Assembly: GCA_013397075.1 (NCBI GenBank)
Contig: VWZS01002406.1
Location: forward strand, 186,001 to 250,000
Direction: 5' to 3'
DNA length: 64,000 bases
DNA from: Rhabdornis inornatus
Taxonomy: Eukaryota; Chordata; Aves; Passeriformes; Rhabdornithidae
Shown here one piece after another: positions 12,301 through 23,917 of the stretch. Within the stretch, counting starts at the first letter, position 1; every line of letters begins with the position of its first letter. A program made the position numbers and the translations under genes. A model generated the notes under the pieces. The model worked only from the letters and a program-made list of their open reading frames with translations. It had not been told where the DNA came from and made no database searches.

Positions 12301-14544
12301 AGAGTTGGGGTTGTTCAGTTTGGAGGAGAGGAGGCTTTGGGGAGACCCTATAGCCCCTTCCAGTACTTAAAGGGGGCCTACGAGAAAGGTGGGAACAGCC
12401 TTTTAGTAGAGCCTGTTATGGTAGGACAAGGGCTAATGGTTTTAAACTAAAAGAGGTAGATTCAGACTAGATATAAGGAGGAAATTTTGTACCATGAGGG
12501 TGGTGAGACACTGGAACAGGTTGCCCATTGAGGTGGTCAATGCAGCTTTCCCAAAAACGTTCAAGGTCAGACTGGACAGTGTTGTGGTAGGGGTTCTTGT
12601 TGGGGTGAAACAGGTGAATAAACAGGAATGGCCTTTGCGAGGGTTTCGCAGAGATATTTATTTCAGCCACGCATGTGCACAGTCCCAGAGTTCAGAGGCA
12701 AAGGCAATGGTCTAATGCTTTAGGTTAAGTACATGGGGGTTTTACAAGGGTGGGGTTAGAGTGTAGGGGCCAGCAGGGAACCAGGGTGGGAGTGACCAAG
12801 AGGCTGAGAGACAGAGAGAGGGTAGGGGCTGTCCTAAGGGACAGAACAGGATAGTGCCTTTCAAGGTCTCCACAGGACAGTGCTTACAGCAACCTGATGT
12901 AGTGGAAGATGTCCCTGCTCATTGCAGGGGGATTGGACTGGATAACCTTTAAAGGTCTTGTTCAACCCAAACTGGTCTATGATTCTGTGATAATTTAAGT
13001 CATCCCAAACAGATCACATGTATTGTATGAGCAGGTTGGCAGTTCACACAGAAGTGAACTTCACACAGAAGTTCAAACTTCTCCCACTAATGCAACTGTA
13101 CTACCTGTGCCCTGTACATCAGAGTTACTTCAGTGATACAGAATGGATATATCATATTTCTAGTCTGTTGAGCATCTGGAACAGCAGAGAAATGTGTGAA
13201 ATGTCTGTTTGATAAATTAAACCTTATCTTAATCCTTATGATGTCTTTTTTTCCAAAAGCAAGCCCAACACTGACATTTCTGATGTAAAAAAAAATTGTA
13301 TTTAAGGGAGAAGACTTTTTTACTTGCACATTATGCAAGTGTTTCTATCAGGGAGAATAACATGTAGGTAGCTAAGAGGCCCATCAATTTATGTAATGTT
13401 CTGAGTGTTGGAAAGCATTTCTAAGGCCTTTGCTGAACAGTCTCTGCAGTTATAAATATCATGTTTTGTAAAGGAGATGAAGCATGTGGGAGGAGTTGAG
13501 GAGACTAACAAGAATGATCAGAGGTTTAGAAAATGTGTTCATCTAGGGAAAACCAGATAGAACTGAACTTCTGAATGCAAGGGAAGAGAGATGTGCTGTC
13601 ACAACTGTATTCAGATATTGCAGCCTGTTTTGAGCCCATGGAGGATATGACAAGAAATGGTGAGTTTAGACTGCATGAAAATTAAGACATGAGTGAAAAT
13701 GTTCCAGACAGTAAGAATAGTGAACTCTTGGGGTTGTCTGGGGCAAATGTGGAGTCTATCGTTGAAGACTTCCAAGGACAAGTTAGTAAATAATTTGTTA
13801 AAAACAACATGGCTAGAACTGGTTGTGTCTTGAGTCACAGGAATGGGTGATGACTTTGGCAGTTCATTTTACCCCCTTTTTTGTCCCTAAATCTAAACCT
13901 GTAACGTGCTCATTTGACTTGATGATTCTCTGATGGAACTGCACTAGCCTGAGAAGTTTTTCAGTAGAGTATAGTTTCTTAATGAATGTAGACTGGGCTT
14001 GTCTTGGATGACAAGGGTGGATTTTAATTACCTGTCTTTCATTACTGGTCCGTGCTGGTGTTGAAGAGCAGATCTTGCAAGGTGTCACCTGTAGGTAACT
14101 ACTGAAGCAGTTTCAGAGTCTTCTTGCTGTTGAATGAATAAACACAACAAATTTAAATTTTCAGTATAGACCTATATCTTTGCATGTCAGTTGTTAAATG
14201 CTGTCTTATGCAATGATACATGGATTGTTTCTTCATGTTTCTCTTAGAAAGGGAAGAGATGTATCCGAACGAGGAAGTCGGTGAGAGCTGTTCGCTACGA
14301 GTACAAGAACTGCACGAGTGTGCAGGCGTACAGACCCCGTTACTGCGGGCTCTGCAGCGACGGGCGCTGCTGCACCCCACACAGCACCAAAACCACCCAC
14401 GTTGAGTTCCGCTGCCCCCAGGGCAAGGTCCTCAAAAAGCCAGTGATGCTGATCAACACCTGTGTCTGTCACAACAACTGTCCTCAGAGCAACGTTGTTT
14501 TCTTCCAGCCATTAGATCCCACATCTACTGAAGCAAAAATATGA
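9179..14544 (+). CDS. CCN3: CCN3 (NOV), cellular communication network factor 3; 5'-incomplete, spliced
   Basis: This is a secreted matricellular protein of the CCN family that signals through integrins and other cell-surface partners. I read it as four exons, 9179-9353, 9601-9852, 11734-11942 and 14248-14544. All introns are GT-AG with matching phases, giving 310 codons plus a stop. The domains in order are a partial IGFBP domain, VWC, TSP1 and a C-terminal cystine knot, one per exon as in all full-length CCN genes. CCN3 rather than CCN1/2/5 is indicated by words such as VLDGCSCCLVCARQRGE, EGDNCVFDG and NCIEQTTEWSACSKSCG. The protein should be about 351 residues if it equals chicken CCN3 as I recall it, so about 41 N-terminal residues are missing. 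These comprise the signal peptide and the first three IGFBP cysteines. The downstream neighbour ENPP2 is convergent. Confidence 0.95.
9354..9600 (+). other. CCN3: CCN3 intron 2
   Basis: A short 247-bp GC-rich intron with a GTAGGT donor and a TTTCCCACTAG acceptor. It splits a Val codon after its first base. No features were seen inside. Confidence 0.85.
9601..9852 (+). CDS. CCN3: CCN3 exon 3 (von Willebrand factor type C domain)
   Basis: Begins with the last two bases of the split Val codon, then LEGDNCVFDGMIYRNGE. It continues through the CKYQCTCRDGQIGC and PGECCEKWVC motifs typical of the VWC module. It ends in LGGFAMA plus one base of a split Ala codon at a GTGAGG donor. The 252-bp length matches CCN3 of other amniotes as I know it. 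Confidence 0.95.
9853..11733 (+). other. CCN3: CCN3 intron 3
   Basis: A 1,881-bp intron with a GTGAGG donor and a TTTTGTCTCCAG acceptor. It contains a long poly-C tract broken by an N at 10291 and is otherwise unremarkable AT-rich sequence. No other exon, RNA or recognisable repeat was seen. Confidence 0.85.
10275..10303. repeat. Poly-C tract with an unresolved base
   Basis: An uninterrupted C homopolymer on the + strand, broken only by the N at 10291. The true length is unknown, since homopolymers of this kind stop or slip in sequencing and assembly. The G-rich complement could form a quadruplex. Confidence 0.9.
11734..11942 (+). CDS. CCN3: CCN3 exon 4 (thrombospondin type 1 domain)
   Basis: Completes the split Ala codon, then reads YRQEATLGIDVSDSS. 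The TSP1 core follows, with the Trp-Ser-x-Cys-Ser-x-Ser-Cys-Gly signature from 11808 and the FSTRVTNRN stretch. It ends RPCENEESSDK at a GTATGT donor in phase 0. Of the 209 bases, 207 are whole codons. Confidence 0.95.
12141..12990 (+). mobile_element. CR1 LINE, 5'-truncated, interrupted by a solo LTR
   Basis: Matches the 3' part of the avian CR1 consensus in the sense direction. Recognisable parts are the TGTCCAGCTCTGGGGCC segment, the GGAGGGCCACCAAGGA segment, and the GAGACACTGGAACAGG segment. The 3' end carries the AACCTTTAAAGGTC word and the TATGATTCTGTGA tail. It is 5'-truncated and non-coding, as most CR1 copies are. Two pieces (12141-12579 and 12881-12990) join cleanly when the inserted LTR and one copy of its duplication are removed. 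Confidence 0.92.
12580..12874 (-). mobile_element. Solo LTR of an endogenous retrovirus, inserted in CR1
   Basis: A 295-bp block bounded by TG...CA and flanked by identical 6-bp copies of GGACAG (12574-12579 and 12875-12880). A 6-bp duplication is usual for ERVK/betaretrovirus-like and alpharetrovirus-like integrations in birds. Read on the - strand it starts TGTGGAGACC and has a polyadenylation signal AATAAA (12657-12662). About 77 bp of R/U5-like sequence follows, ending in CAACA. No internal viral genes are present, so it is a solo LTR left by recombination between two LTRs. It must be younger than the CR1 it splits. Confidence 0.88.
14248..14544 (+). CDS. CCN3: CCN3 exon 5 (C-terminal cystine-knot domain)
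   Basis: Starts in phase 0 with KGKRCIRTRKS. It runs through the CTCK region with YKNCTSVQAYRPRYCG, CSDGRCCTPH and the CVCHNNCPQSN end, and stops at TGA (14542-14544). The cystine-knot domain mediates dimer and partner contacts in CCN proteins. It encodes 98 residues plus the stop, and all expected knot cysteines appear to be present. Confidence 0.96.
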   Translation, partial: KGKRCIRTRKSVRAVRYEYKNCTSVQAYRPRYCGLCSDGRCCTPHSTKTTHVEFRCPQGKVLKKPVMLINTCVCHNNCPQSNVVFFQPLDPTSTEAKI

Positions 14545-15432
14545 AAAGCATGAATTAGATAGTGCTAAAAGTATGAGCAGTTTATACAAAACTTGACCCA
14601 CAATCAGATGAATGTAACAATTGCATATATGAAACTTTAAAAAATATTTTTCACAATGGTCTTTCAAACTAGGTGCTTTTTCCCCCCATAGTTTATTAAA
14701 TACCTCATTTTACATTTGCCCCCTTCAAATGTCTTACTCACTCTAAGGAAATTTTGTACCTTGGACAGAGCCTTCTTTTTATCTTGATGGTGGCATAAAG
14801 ATTACAAAGCCGACAGCTAGACTTTCCCCTTGAGTTAAGGGGATTATGCAGCAAGTTTCAGTGGTGTAAGACTGGGCTTATTGAGAGTAAATGTATTCCT
14901 TGAGGAATACCTGATACTGCATCACATAAGCTTTCAGGTTCTTAACTTCACTTTCCATACCACGTATAAACACTCCAGCAGTGTTCTTTTTTTTCTCTTT
15001 AAGGAAACTGTTTTTGATGACAGTAAAAATCTTACTGATGGAAGTCTAACATTCTTGTGGTTTACAAAGTACCTTCTGTCAATATCTCTGACTCTGAGGA
15101 TTAAGATTGCACATAGCCCCTGAAATGGCATAGGTAAGATTGCTTATCCTGAAGCACAGCTGGTTGATAGCTGACAGCAATTAAATTTCTCTTTCACTAG
15201 CAGTCTAATCCAAAACCAGTTGAAGTCAGTATTGTATAAGAATCTGGTTCTAATCCATGTAGGTCTGTAGATATAACTATTTGGATGCAAAAATAACAGA
15301 TCTCTAAATTCCTCTAAAATACTAACTGTATCATATGGTGCTTTATTTCTTAGAAAGGTGTATATGTAAATAGAAACTGTACATACTGTAATATAACTTT
15401 ACTAAGTAAATAAACTTTATGTGATTCAAAAT
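14545..15432 (+). other. CCN3: CCN3 3' untranslated region
   Basis: An AT-rich stretch from the stop codon to the first good polyadenylation signal about 865 bp downstream. The end is approximate, since cleavage normally falls 10-30 bp after the signal. No competing open frame or repeat was seen. Confidence 0.7.
15409..15414 (+). terminator. CCN3: CCN3 polyadenylation signal AATAAA
   Basis: Canonical AATAAA in the context AGTAAATAAACTTTATG, followed by a T-rich downstream stretch. It is the most convincing signal after the CCN3 stop codon. Confidence 0.7.
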
Positions 15433-16513
15433 ATTTTTTCCTAAAGTTGTTTTTCTTAAACTACCAGCTTTTAACAGCTAAAAGCAATGGGAAGAAAAAG
15501 GGTCTGCAGACTCCTAAAAATAAAAGATTGCTTGTGTTATTCTTAATATACCTCATCCAAATCATTCCTTAGAAGTCATGCAGTGCCTTGCTACAGGGAA
15601 AGATGAACACTTTGTGGGGCACATATTAGAAAGGTGGTCTCTGTCAGAGTATATTAGCCTGGGAGATAGGATAATGTAACTCAGGTTAGTGTGCCCTGAA
15701 ATATAGTGGTGGTGGTGAAGAATATATGATTCAGAGTTCACATTTAGGTCTGAACACTAGCAAAGTATTTCATTGGGTTGTGCAACACTTCAGCCTCACA
15801 AAATCAGCCTGTGACTATGTTTGTGTTAGATACTCTATGGCAATACCATCAAGAGATAAAAGCCTGAGGGTGGCAGTTTTGTGTATATTAAATCATGTGT
15901 GTAGCAGGATTGTGCCAAGAGGCTGTAAGTAAAGTTGTGGAGACACATTCAGCAGCTTTGACTGTGAGACCAAGTTTAGCCCTGTGTGTGTCTGTTAGCG
16001 ACAGCAGAGTTGTTCTTATGCCACAACTGTTCTATAACCATGTGGTAAGAAACAACTCTGTCTTGAGAAAAAAGGCAGAAAGCTAAATCTTAACATACTT
16101 GGCCTAGCGTTCTACTCCTCTAAAGAAGCTATCAAGCTCTGGTTTGGCAATTCCTGAGATACAAGGTGGAATTCAGTTGAAGGTTAAGACTCCTCATTTT
16201 AGCCAATGAAGCCTAAGGTAAAAGTAACTATGAGCTAGCATCAGCTACTGATAGGTTTTAAGTAACTTCTAGGTTATTCTTGAAATTATGAGGCCCTGGT
16301 GCTGATTCAGTTAAGGTTTAGACACATCAGGTCCTCACCTGGGCTCTTGCATGTCTTTCTCCACTAACTGCACCAATGATGAATTTCTCTGTAGTCATTG
16401 TTATTGTTATCAACACATTCCTGCCTGCCTTATGCTTTTCAAACAGCTGGAACAAGACTATGTTTGTGCATACATGCAACACTCTGTGCCCTTGCACAGT
16501 TTTTAGTTCTAAT
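15433..16513. other. Intergenic DNA downstream of CCN3
   Basis: No gene, RNA or clear repeat recognised. Confidence 0.5.
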
Positions 16514-16880
16514 CATAGAATCATGGAATAGTTTGGGTTGTAAGGGACCTTTAAAGGTCATCTGGTCCAACCCCTCTCAAAATAAGCAGGGACATCTTCC
16601 ACTGCTGCAGGTTTCTCAGAGTCCTGTAAACTGACATTGACTGTTTCCAGGGATGGGGATCTACCCCCTCTCTGAGCAACCTGTTCCACTGTCTCACCAC
16701 CCTCATTAAACAACATTTCTTCCTTATGTCTAGTTTGAATCTATCTCTTTTACCTTAAACCTCCTCTCTCTCAGCCTTTCATCAGAGAAGTACTCCATCT
16801 TTCTGTCCAGTTTTGTGGCTCTTTTGACCTGGTCCAAAAGGTCCATATCTTCTAATGTAACACCTTCTGTGCTAGGAAAT
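16514..16880 (-). mobile_element. CR1 LINE fragment, antisense
   Basis: Opens with the reverse complement of the CR1 3' end (TCATAGAATCATGGAATAG, then TTTGGGTTGTAAGGGACC). It continues through the antisense body with the GAGCAACCTGTTCCA and TGTCTCACCACCCTCAT segments. It is truncated at its 5' end and non-coding. Confidence 0.92.
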
Positions 16881-19800
16881 GCCAAGACCTAGACAAGCCA
16901 TGGCCAGGACTCCTCAAAGCAGCTGAGAAGTGATTAAGGAGTAGATCAGAATCCAGGAGAGATTGAAAAAGGCTTTTTTTTTAAACCACTTTCACCCCAC
17001 ATCTCCTCCTGCTTCCCCCCTCCACCCCAAAAATCAGGCTGGTTTGTGCAATGCTTCTCTAATGTAATGCAAGCTACCAAGTATTTCTCAGGGTCATTTT
17101 GCAAATTACAGGCACCTTGGTTTGCAAGAGATGCATCAACTACTGAGCAATGCAGCAATAATGTCTGGACAAATCTAAACAGTTTTTGGATTAATAAAAC
17201 CCAGCTAATCCTGAGCCAGATGTAATTAGAGAGGAATGCAGACAATTACTGACTTCCTATGAAGTAAAATTGTTCACTTGCTTTATTTTGACAGTTCCTC
17301 TATTCTATCCACACCCGAAGTAATTTATACCTGTGCATCAGCTTATCATTGCTGCTTTGCTTCTCCTCTGACTTTCTGTTTTCTCTTAATGTTATCCAGA
17401 TTTTTACTGGATAATTCCTGAAGTTTTACTTTGATTGGATCATTCAAACAAAGCACAGGCACCAGGGAGAAGCAGTTCAATAAGCAGCTTCCACTTTGTA
17501 GGCAAGTTAAAAAGCTCGTCTGGGATATGAACCCATCACCCTTTGTACATTAAGGTCATCCACTACTCTTAAGTTTGTGGGTTTTCTCCCCCTACAAAGG
17601 CAGGAGTTTTATTTCTGATATTTTTGAAGAGACATAAATGCAGCTTCCTGCTGGGACTCTACTTGTGGATTGTCCATCACTTCCTTTGGAAAGAGGAATA
17701 TGTACACTATGGCATATGAGTTCAAGAAACTTGAGTAACTCCTTTTGCCTATCACATTTTCCCAGTACTTTAAACTACAGTTCTGCACTTCAGTAAACCA
17801 GTGCCAAAATGCCCCTATAATCTTTCTTAGCGCTGCTGCATCTGATTTCTGTGTCTTTAAACCATTCTTTGAAAAGGCAATTGCATTGTTATGAGCACTG
17901 CAACCTCCACAAAAGAGAAGTACTGTGGTGTTCAAATCCTCATTAGCCATCTTTATAGAACTACTGCAGTCTCAATGTCTTCTTATGTTACTATAGCAGT
18001 TCAGCAGGAAAAAATATATTTTGGAAGGAGCCACAAAATTTTCCTTTGGACAAAAGGAGACAAAGATCTGATGCAGTTTTACTGTCTTTTAGACTATATA
18101 CAAATACCAATTCAGTGGCTGTTTTTACCTCAGCTCAATTGATACAGCTTTTCATCTGTTCTCAGTTTGGTTATATCCATTTAGATTTGTTTTAATGTGA
18201 ACAGTAACTACCTCAATCTTTGGGATAATTTCAGCCTCTTCCTGAAAAAGCTCAACACTGATTTAATTAAAACACAACAGTGGTGTGTCAAGCCTGTGAA
18301 ACTGATATAAGGAAACTCCAATGATAAAATCCTGAACATTTCTGGTGCAGAACTGTGATTTTCCTAAAAAAGCAAAGGTAAATTACTCAAGTTGCGAAAA
18401 ATTAAATTATTCAAACATCAGTAATTCATTTTCATATCTCTGAGGATTCATATCTGAGCATATCGGGGAATATCACTCAATATTCTAAGGATGGATCCAT
18501 ACAGCAATGTGTACTGAGTATGTGTTGATGAAACAGCACAAAATATGCTGATATACTTGTTCATCCCATGTTCTCTGAATAAATGTACCTTTCCTTTGCT
18601 ACTACCAGTGAAGGACTGCCCCAAAAATAAGTCACTTAACAGTTTTTGGTGTTAACAACTGATAGGCTAAGGACACCTTCAGTAACAAATGTTGATGATA
18701 CCCAGTGTTACACCCACAGCACATGCAGCGTGAGATATTTTTGGCCACTTCCAGGACTCTTTCCTCTCTAGGACTTCATCAAAGCAGCATACGTCTTCCA
18801 TTTGATCTGCTTTGAATTTCCCTAGGGCAACAGTCAAAGACATTGAAAATATGTATTTTTTTTGCCTTCACTGACTGTGTAAGGAGACCAGCTGACAGCC
18901 TGCTCACTGATGCCTGACATTGGAGTGAAAATCTCAAAATTAGAATTCTACGACTTATTTCACTATGATCATGGCCTCGCCCTTTCTGTTTTCCAGTATA
19001 ATTCCAGGAGTAGGATAACTCTTTTCTAGTCCAAGCTATACTTTTTCTTCACCCTATTTTCAACAATTTCTCAGTGTATGGGAAGATTGACGGAAAAATA
19101 TTTATTTACTGTTTCTAGTCCTAATATTTACGTATTACGACAAAGGTGAACTTCATGAAATAACATTTTATGACTCTCCTTTGAGAACTTACTACACTGG
19201 AATTTGTTTTCCTTTTTTTTTTTAATAATAAAATAATTATTTTGTATCAAAGCTTTCTGTATTCACTCTTGTTTAAAAAAAAAATCATTCTAGTTATGTC
19301 CACCATGCTAGATTTTGTAATATGAGCTGTCTATTGATGGCACAAAATTTATTGTGACCTGAGGGAAAATTGTGCTCTGATTTTCCCTTTATCCATCCCA
19401 GTTTGTGCTTTGCACCTGTTCTATGACCAGAGATACTACACTGATGTCAGTCAAGAGACTTACCATGCAGCTGCAAAAGGAAGAGTTTAGTTGCAAATAT
19501 CTAGTAAATATTTCTAATATTAGTGTAAGTCCCTGATATTAAAATTTTTATTTCCATAAATGTGTGAAGTTAGGGCTAAGTCTGTTTCTTTATCATTAAA
19601 CACGTGTTTAAAATCTCATCTTCTCCATGGACTGTAGAGGGAGCCCAGCAGATTGCTTGCCAGTGAGCTTGTTGGAGAATTGAAATTAATCTCACACTAA
19701 GCCTCTCCACTCAGAGAAACAGTACTGAGTAGCCATTGCTGGTCAATTGACTTAATTGAATGATTTGTAGGTTAACAAACAGGCAAAAAAAAAAAAAAAA

Positions 19801-21120
19801 ATCCCTATTTTTATCCCAAGATTTATTCTGCCTTGAACGTGCAAATGGTCACACTAAAATAATGAAGAAAAGTACCCCACTGAACTCCTCAGTGTTCATG
19901 GATGTTAATCTGGTTGTTGTTATTCTCAATGCCAGAATAAATGATTTCCCCCTAAGTTCTGCAGTTCAGTTCATACAGGCACACCTGGATCTCTGGTTTC
20001 ATGTTGTCTCTCCTCTTCTGTAGCCTCTCACGCTATCACCATGTGCCGAGACTGTTTTCCACCCTCTTCCATGGTTTTTCTATGCTTTCCTTATCCTGTT
20101 CCTTATTATTCACTTCCGCTGTGTCCTCAAGTGGTAACTGAAGCACGTACATGCATATCCCATTGCCAGAGGCCTCCCCTATGCACCCATGCATCCTGCC
20201 TTCTCCCTTTCTCCATGAGACTTGCAGCCTTCAGGATACATGCTGTGTCCATTGCATCTGCTAGGAGCTAATTAGAGCTCTTTTATTTTAAAGCAAGTCA
20301 GATTTTTTTTTTCTGCTGGTAGAAGATTTTTAGAAGGATATTATAAATTATTTTCTACAGGGAATGAAGTGGGTTTATTCTTATTATGTGAGGGAGATTT
20401 GCTCCCCTACACCTCTGGGTCTGGCTTAATTAAGACCCTGGCTCAGCCCTTCATGTTCCTTGATTCATAGAAATTCAGAAAGAATCCATCCATTAGGCCA
20501 AACAGAGGCTTGAGGCTACACATACCCAGGATTGTGCTCTGATCATCAGGACAGAAGAATGTTAGACCCTCTGGGAAGATTGCTAGTTTGGGTTCTTTTG
20601 GCTTTTTTCCCTCTCTGTTTTTAATTAAATAATTGTACTTTAATATCAAGTTGGGAGTTTGTGCAAAGAGGCAAAACCCAGAAATTCTTACATAGATTGA
20701 GGCAGAATTAAATTCTTTGAACTGCCTTTGTATGCAAGTATGATTATTGAAATGCTTGAAAAGTTGGACACCCACCACGTTGCAAAAACTGTATTTTCAG
20801 ACTATAACATGTTAGACTGTCTACCTCGGAAATAAAATGCACCTCTTTGGGGAAGAGAAAGCGAATTTTGATATAATGAAAGTATTCTGCATGAAGTATT
20901 TCGCATTCTGCAGCTTATGTTCTCACTCTGTGGGCTGTGAGTTTGCAATTGTACATGAACTCTGTCATTATTCTCATAAAGGACCATGCTAAGGGCTGCC
21001 TTTGCCACCGCTGCATTGCTTAGAGGAAAGATAGACGAGCCCATCACTCGGGGCCGGAATTACAAGCAGTAGTTCAGTTCAAATTGACAAGGAAAGATTT
21101 TTTCATTTGAACACAGATTG
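16881..21120. other. Intergenic DNA
   Basis: AT-rich with a 17-bp A-run at 19785-19801. Open frames are short and unrecognised. No gene, LTR or RNA could be supported. Confidence 0.5.
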
Positions 21121-21124
21121 GCGT

Positions 21125-21245
21125 GTTTCAGCGGCCTGGCTCAATCCGTGGCCAAGGGGGACACCTGGTGGCCGCGGGCCTTTGGGCCCGGTCCGGGCAG
21201 CCTGCGGGGCTGCTGCTGGAAGCAGCGACGTGTCCGGAGAGGATG
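21125..21245. promoter_or_regulatory. GC-rich patch with a CTCF-like site
   Basis: A short island rich in CpG and GGCC words within AT-rich intergenic DNA. On the - strand 21171-21158 reads CCACCAGGTGTCCC, which differs by one core base from the usual CTCF consensus and also holds a CACCTG E-box. It lies between the two convergent genes. Binding is an inference from motif similarity only. Confidence 0.3.
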
Positions 21246-23790
21246 AGGCCAGCTGATACTGCCAATGAAAATTAGCACTGCGTAGGGACTCAACAACAGC
21301 AGGGGAGGCCAGAAGCCCAATTCTTAAATGTATCTACATTTTTGTTAGCGTTATGGCAGGGCCCAGCCTCCTCCAGGACCTTGTTTGCTTTGTGTGGATT
21401 TACAATGCAGAAGGAAGTTTCTCATCCCAGGCTTTCCAGTTAAGTGGGAAAGACACGAAGGTTGAAGGGGAGGATGTTTTCTCTAGTTAGCACACAAGGC
21501 ACTAAAAGCTCAGAATATAGGAGCAGCTTCCTCCCCACCACACACAATTTGTGGTAAACCCAGGAAATGAGCCATTTCTCTTAAGTCACCATCTACAACC
21601 TTAACCACAAAGCCTCTCCTCCTCCTGCTCCTCTTAGCTTGACCCTTTCTAGTCCACTCTGCACTTCAGACGATCATGTTGCAGAGGAAATGAAGCAATC
21701 TGCTTTCCTTTCAGAGAATGGGATGGGTCTCAGGCTCCACTTTAGAGAACAGAAGGACAATGAGCCCAGGGAAAATGATGATCTTGGGAATAGTGATTAT
21801 TTGCTCCACAGACTTGTTCTCTGTGTATGATGCAGATGTAAAGACAGTCCTGCTTCATCTGATTACAAACCACCTTGTTTTGGGTTACAGAGTGCCTGCT
21901 GGAATATGGCTTTGCATCTCTTCCTCGGGATGCTTGCGAAGGAAATAGCCATCCCTCACCTTCACTAACCATTATTCAGTGTGGCTGCCAAATCTTTCCT
22001 CTTCCAAGCTGTAGTGTACATTTTAGTTTCCATATCAGAGTGTAAAAAAGCCACAAAGGGATCAGTATCTGCAGCCCATGCAAGGTGACAGAACTCCAGC
22101 TCCATCAGAGGTCAAGGAGCACCAGGAGCCCCAGGGCTTGGCAGTGAGTCCATCCCTACCTCCCAGGCACACAAAATAAAAAAAAAAAAAAAAAGAAGAG
22201 AGAGAAGTTTCTGCTGCAACCTTCAGGCCTGTCAGAAGTGGGAGGTGAGAGGGAAGGGCAAGGGAATTGTTTTGAGAAATAAGAAAAGCCTCAAGGCAGC
22301 TGCAGCGGTTACATGAAGTTCTTTGAGGTTATCTGTGTTCTTCCATTTAAGCTTATTTGGGCTTTTGGTTCCTGGAAAGAGCTGATATGTTCTTGCTTTA
22401 ATTAACATTTGTTCAGCATTTTAAAGCCTCTCTCCAACTAAAAAATAAAAAAATCTCATTAAATGGAAGTGCTGAACTTTACCCAGCTTTTCACCATTTC
22501 CATGAGAAGAGGTTTTCCAGGGGTTTTCCAGATTTACCGCGAAGGGGAGGCAGCTGAAAAATTATGAGACATCTGCTCTTAGAACTCATTTTTTAATGAA
22601 AAAAACACTGGGACATCCACAAAAATAGTGCCTGCAAATCTGTTTTCAGCCTTAAGGAAAATATTAACGTTTTTATGTCTATTATAAATTTGTATACTTT
22701 TAAGTAAAGTTGGTTGGTTTTTTTTAATCTTATTAACTGCAGTTAGGCTAAAATTCAGCATTTCACAGAGGAAGGATATGTGCTAATGGAAATGATGCTT
22801 TTGCTTTTCTGTAGAAAGTGAAATAATAGAAATTGCTTCTCCAGAACTTAAATGAACCCACAAACACATGTTGCACAATTCATATGAAGTAGATAAAAAA
22901 ACCTTTCTAAATTTCACATCTTACACTTCACATTGAGTTACACAATTCATACTTGTGCTGAAAAGGCAGTTGTTTTCTCTTTCTAATAGAATATTCTACA
23001 CACTCCAAATCCTTTACTTAAACTAATTAATTTCATGTGTGTCTTAAACAGGATTTTAAAGGACATATCTGTCAAAACCTAAGAACATAAAAAGTCTTAA
23101 AGTGATAACTAAGGTCACCAAAAGCCTTCCACTGCCCACAGCATGACCAGACAAGACAGAGAAGAAAGCCAGATGAGGCAGAGAAAGGTCAGGTCTCCAG
23201 CAGATCAGTGGCAGATCCAAAATACAAGGGGCTAGTAATGTGTCTCTTGGATGACTTTTGTTTTTGAAATGATGAAAATAAAAGGAGGTTTCTCTCTCAG
23301 TTTCTGTACTTCAACAGCCATGAAGAATTTGAAGTCCAAGGTCAAAGAGCTATTAAAAGCAGCTGGGGAACCCTTTGGGAACACTAATTATGAGCCTATG
23401 AGAAATGGGTCTTTTCTCCTGTGTGAGACATGAATCTATCAAAGATTGGTATTCAATAGCAAGCCTTCAGAATAGGCCACCTTTGAAAGCTATAATGAAT
23501 AACCTCGAAAGAAGCCCTTATAAAATCTTAAACATGCACAAGATACTAGCCAAGGGCTTAATAAAATACACAAGCCCCGTATGCAAAAACACAGGCAAAA
23601 CAAACAGAAAGCTATGGCAACTCCAAACATAACAAGATGGACCTCATAAGGAGGAATTAACAGCAAATCTCTCAATAACTTGCCTTTTGTGGCCAGAGGT
23701 CTGCTATCTCCCCAGGGTACAGAGCACAGAGAAACCAAATTAAACTGTGGTTATCTGATGTCTCTAGTGAGATTCACTCCGTCACACGTC
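21246..23790. other. Intergenic DNA
   Basis: Contains an A-rich stretch at about 22170-22196 and scattered short open frames. No gene or recognisable mobile element was found. Confidence 0.5.
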
Positions 23791-23794
23791 AGAG

Positions 23795-23917
23795 TTCAGT
23801 GGGTAGCTGAAGTCCAGGACTGGGAGTCAGAAAGTCTGTGTTTGGTTCCCAGCTCTGCCACAGGCTTGCTGTGTAGCACTGCTCTACTTACTCAGCCTTT
23901 GTTTGCCTCAGTTTCCA
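23795..23917 (+). mobile_element. MIR/CORE-SINE relic
   Basis: Matches the left and core part of the MIR consensus in order. Visible words are ACTGGGAGTCAGAAAG, GGTTCCCAGCTCTGCCAC, the GCTGTGTAGC core, and TGCCTCAGTTTCC. MIR elements are tRNA-derived SINEs active before amniote orders split. Copies are common in mammals but old and sparse in birds. No transcription potential is claimed. Confidence 0.75.

Larger units (their letters stand above)
11943..14247 (+). other. CCN3: CCN3 intron 4
   Basis: A 2,305-bp intron with a GTATGT donor and a TGTTTCTCTTAG acceptor. It carries a sense-oriented CR1 LINE fragment that is itself interrupted by an antisense solo LTR. The remainder (about 13.0-14.2 kb) shows no gene or repeat I can recognise. 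Confidence 0.85.

Noticed and set aside
17515..17555. tRNA-like words (CTGGGATATGAACCCATCACC)
   Set aside because: Only a T-arm-like fragment is present. No acceptor, anticodon arm or A-box at the right distance could be found.
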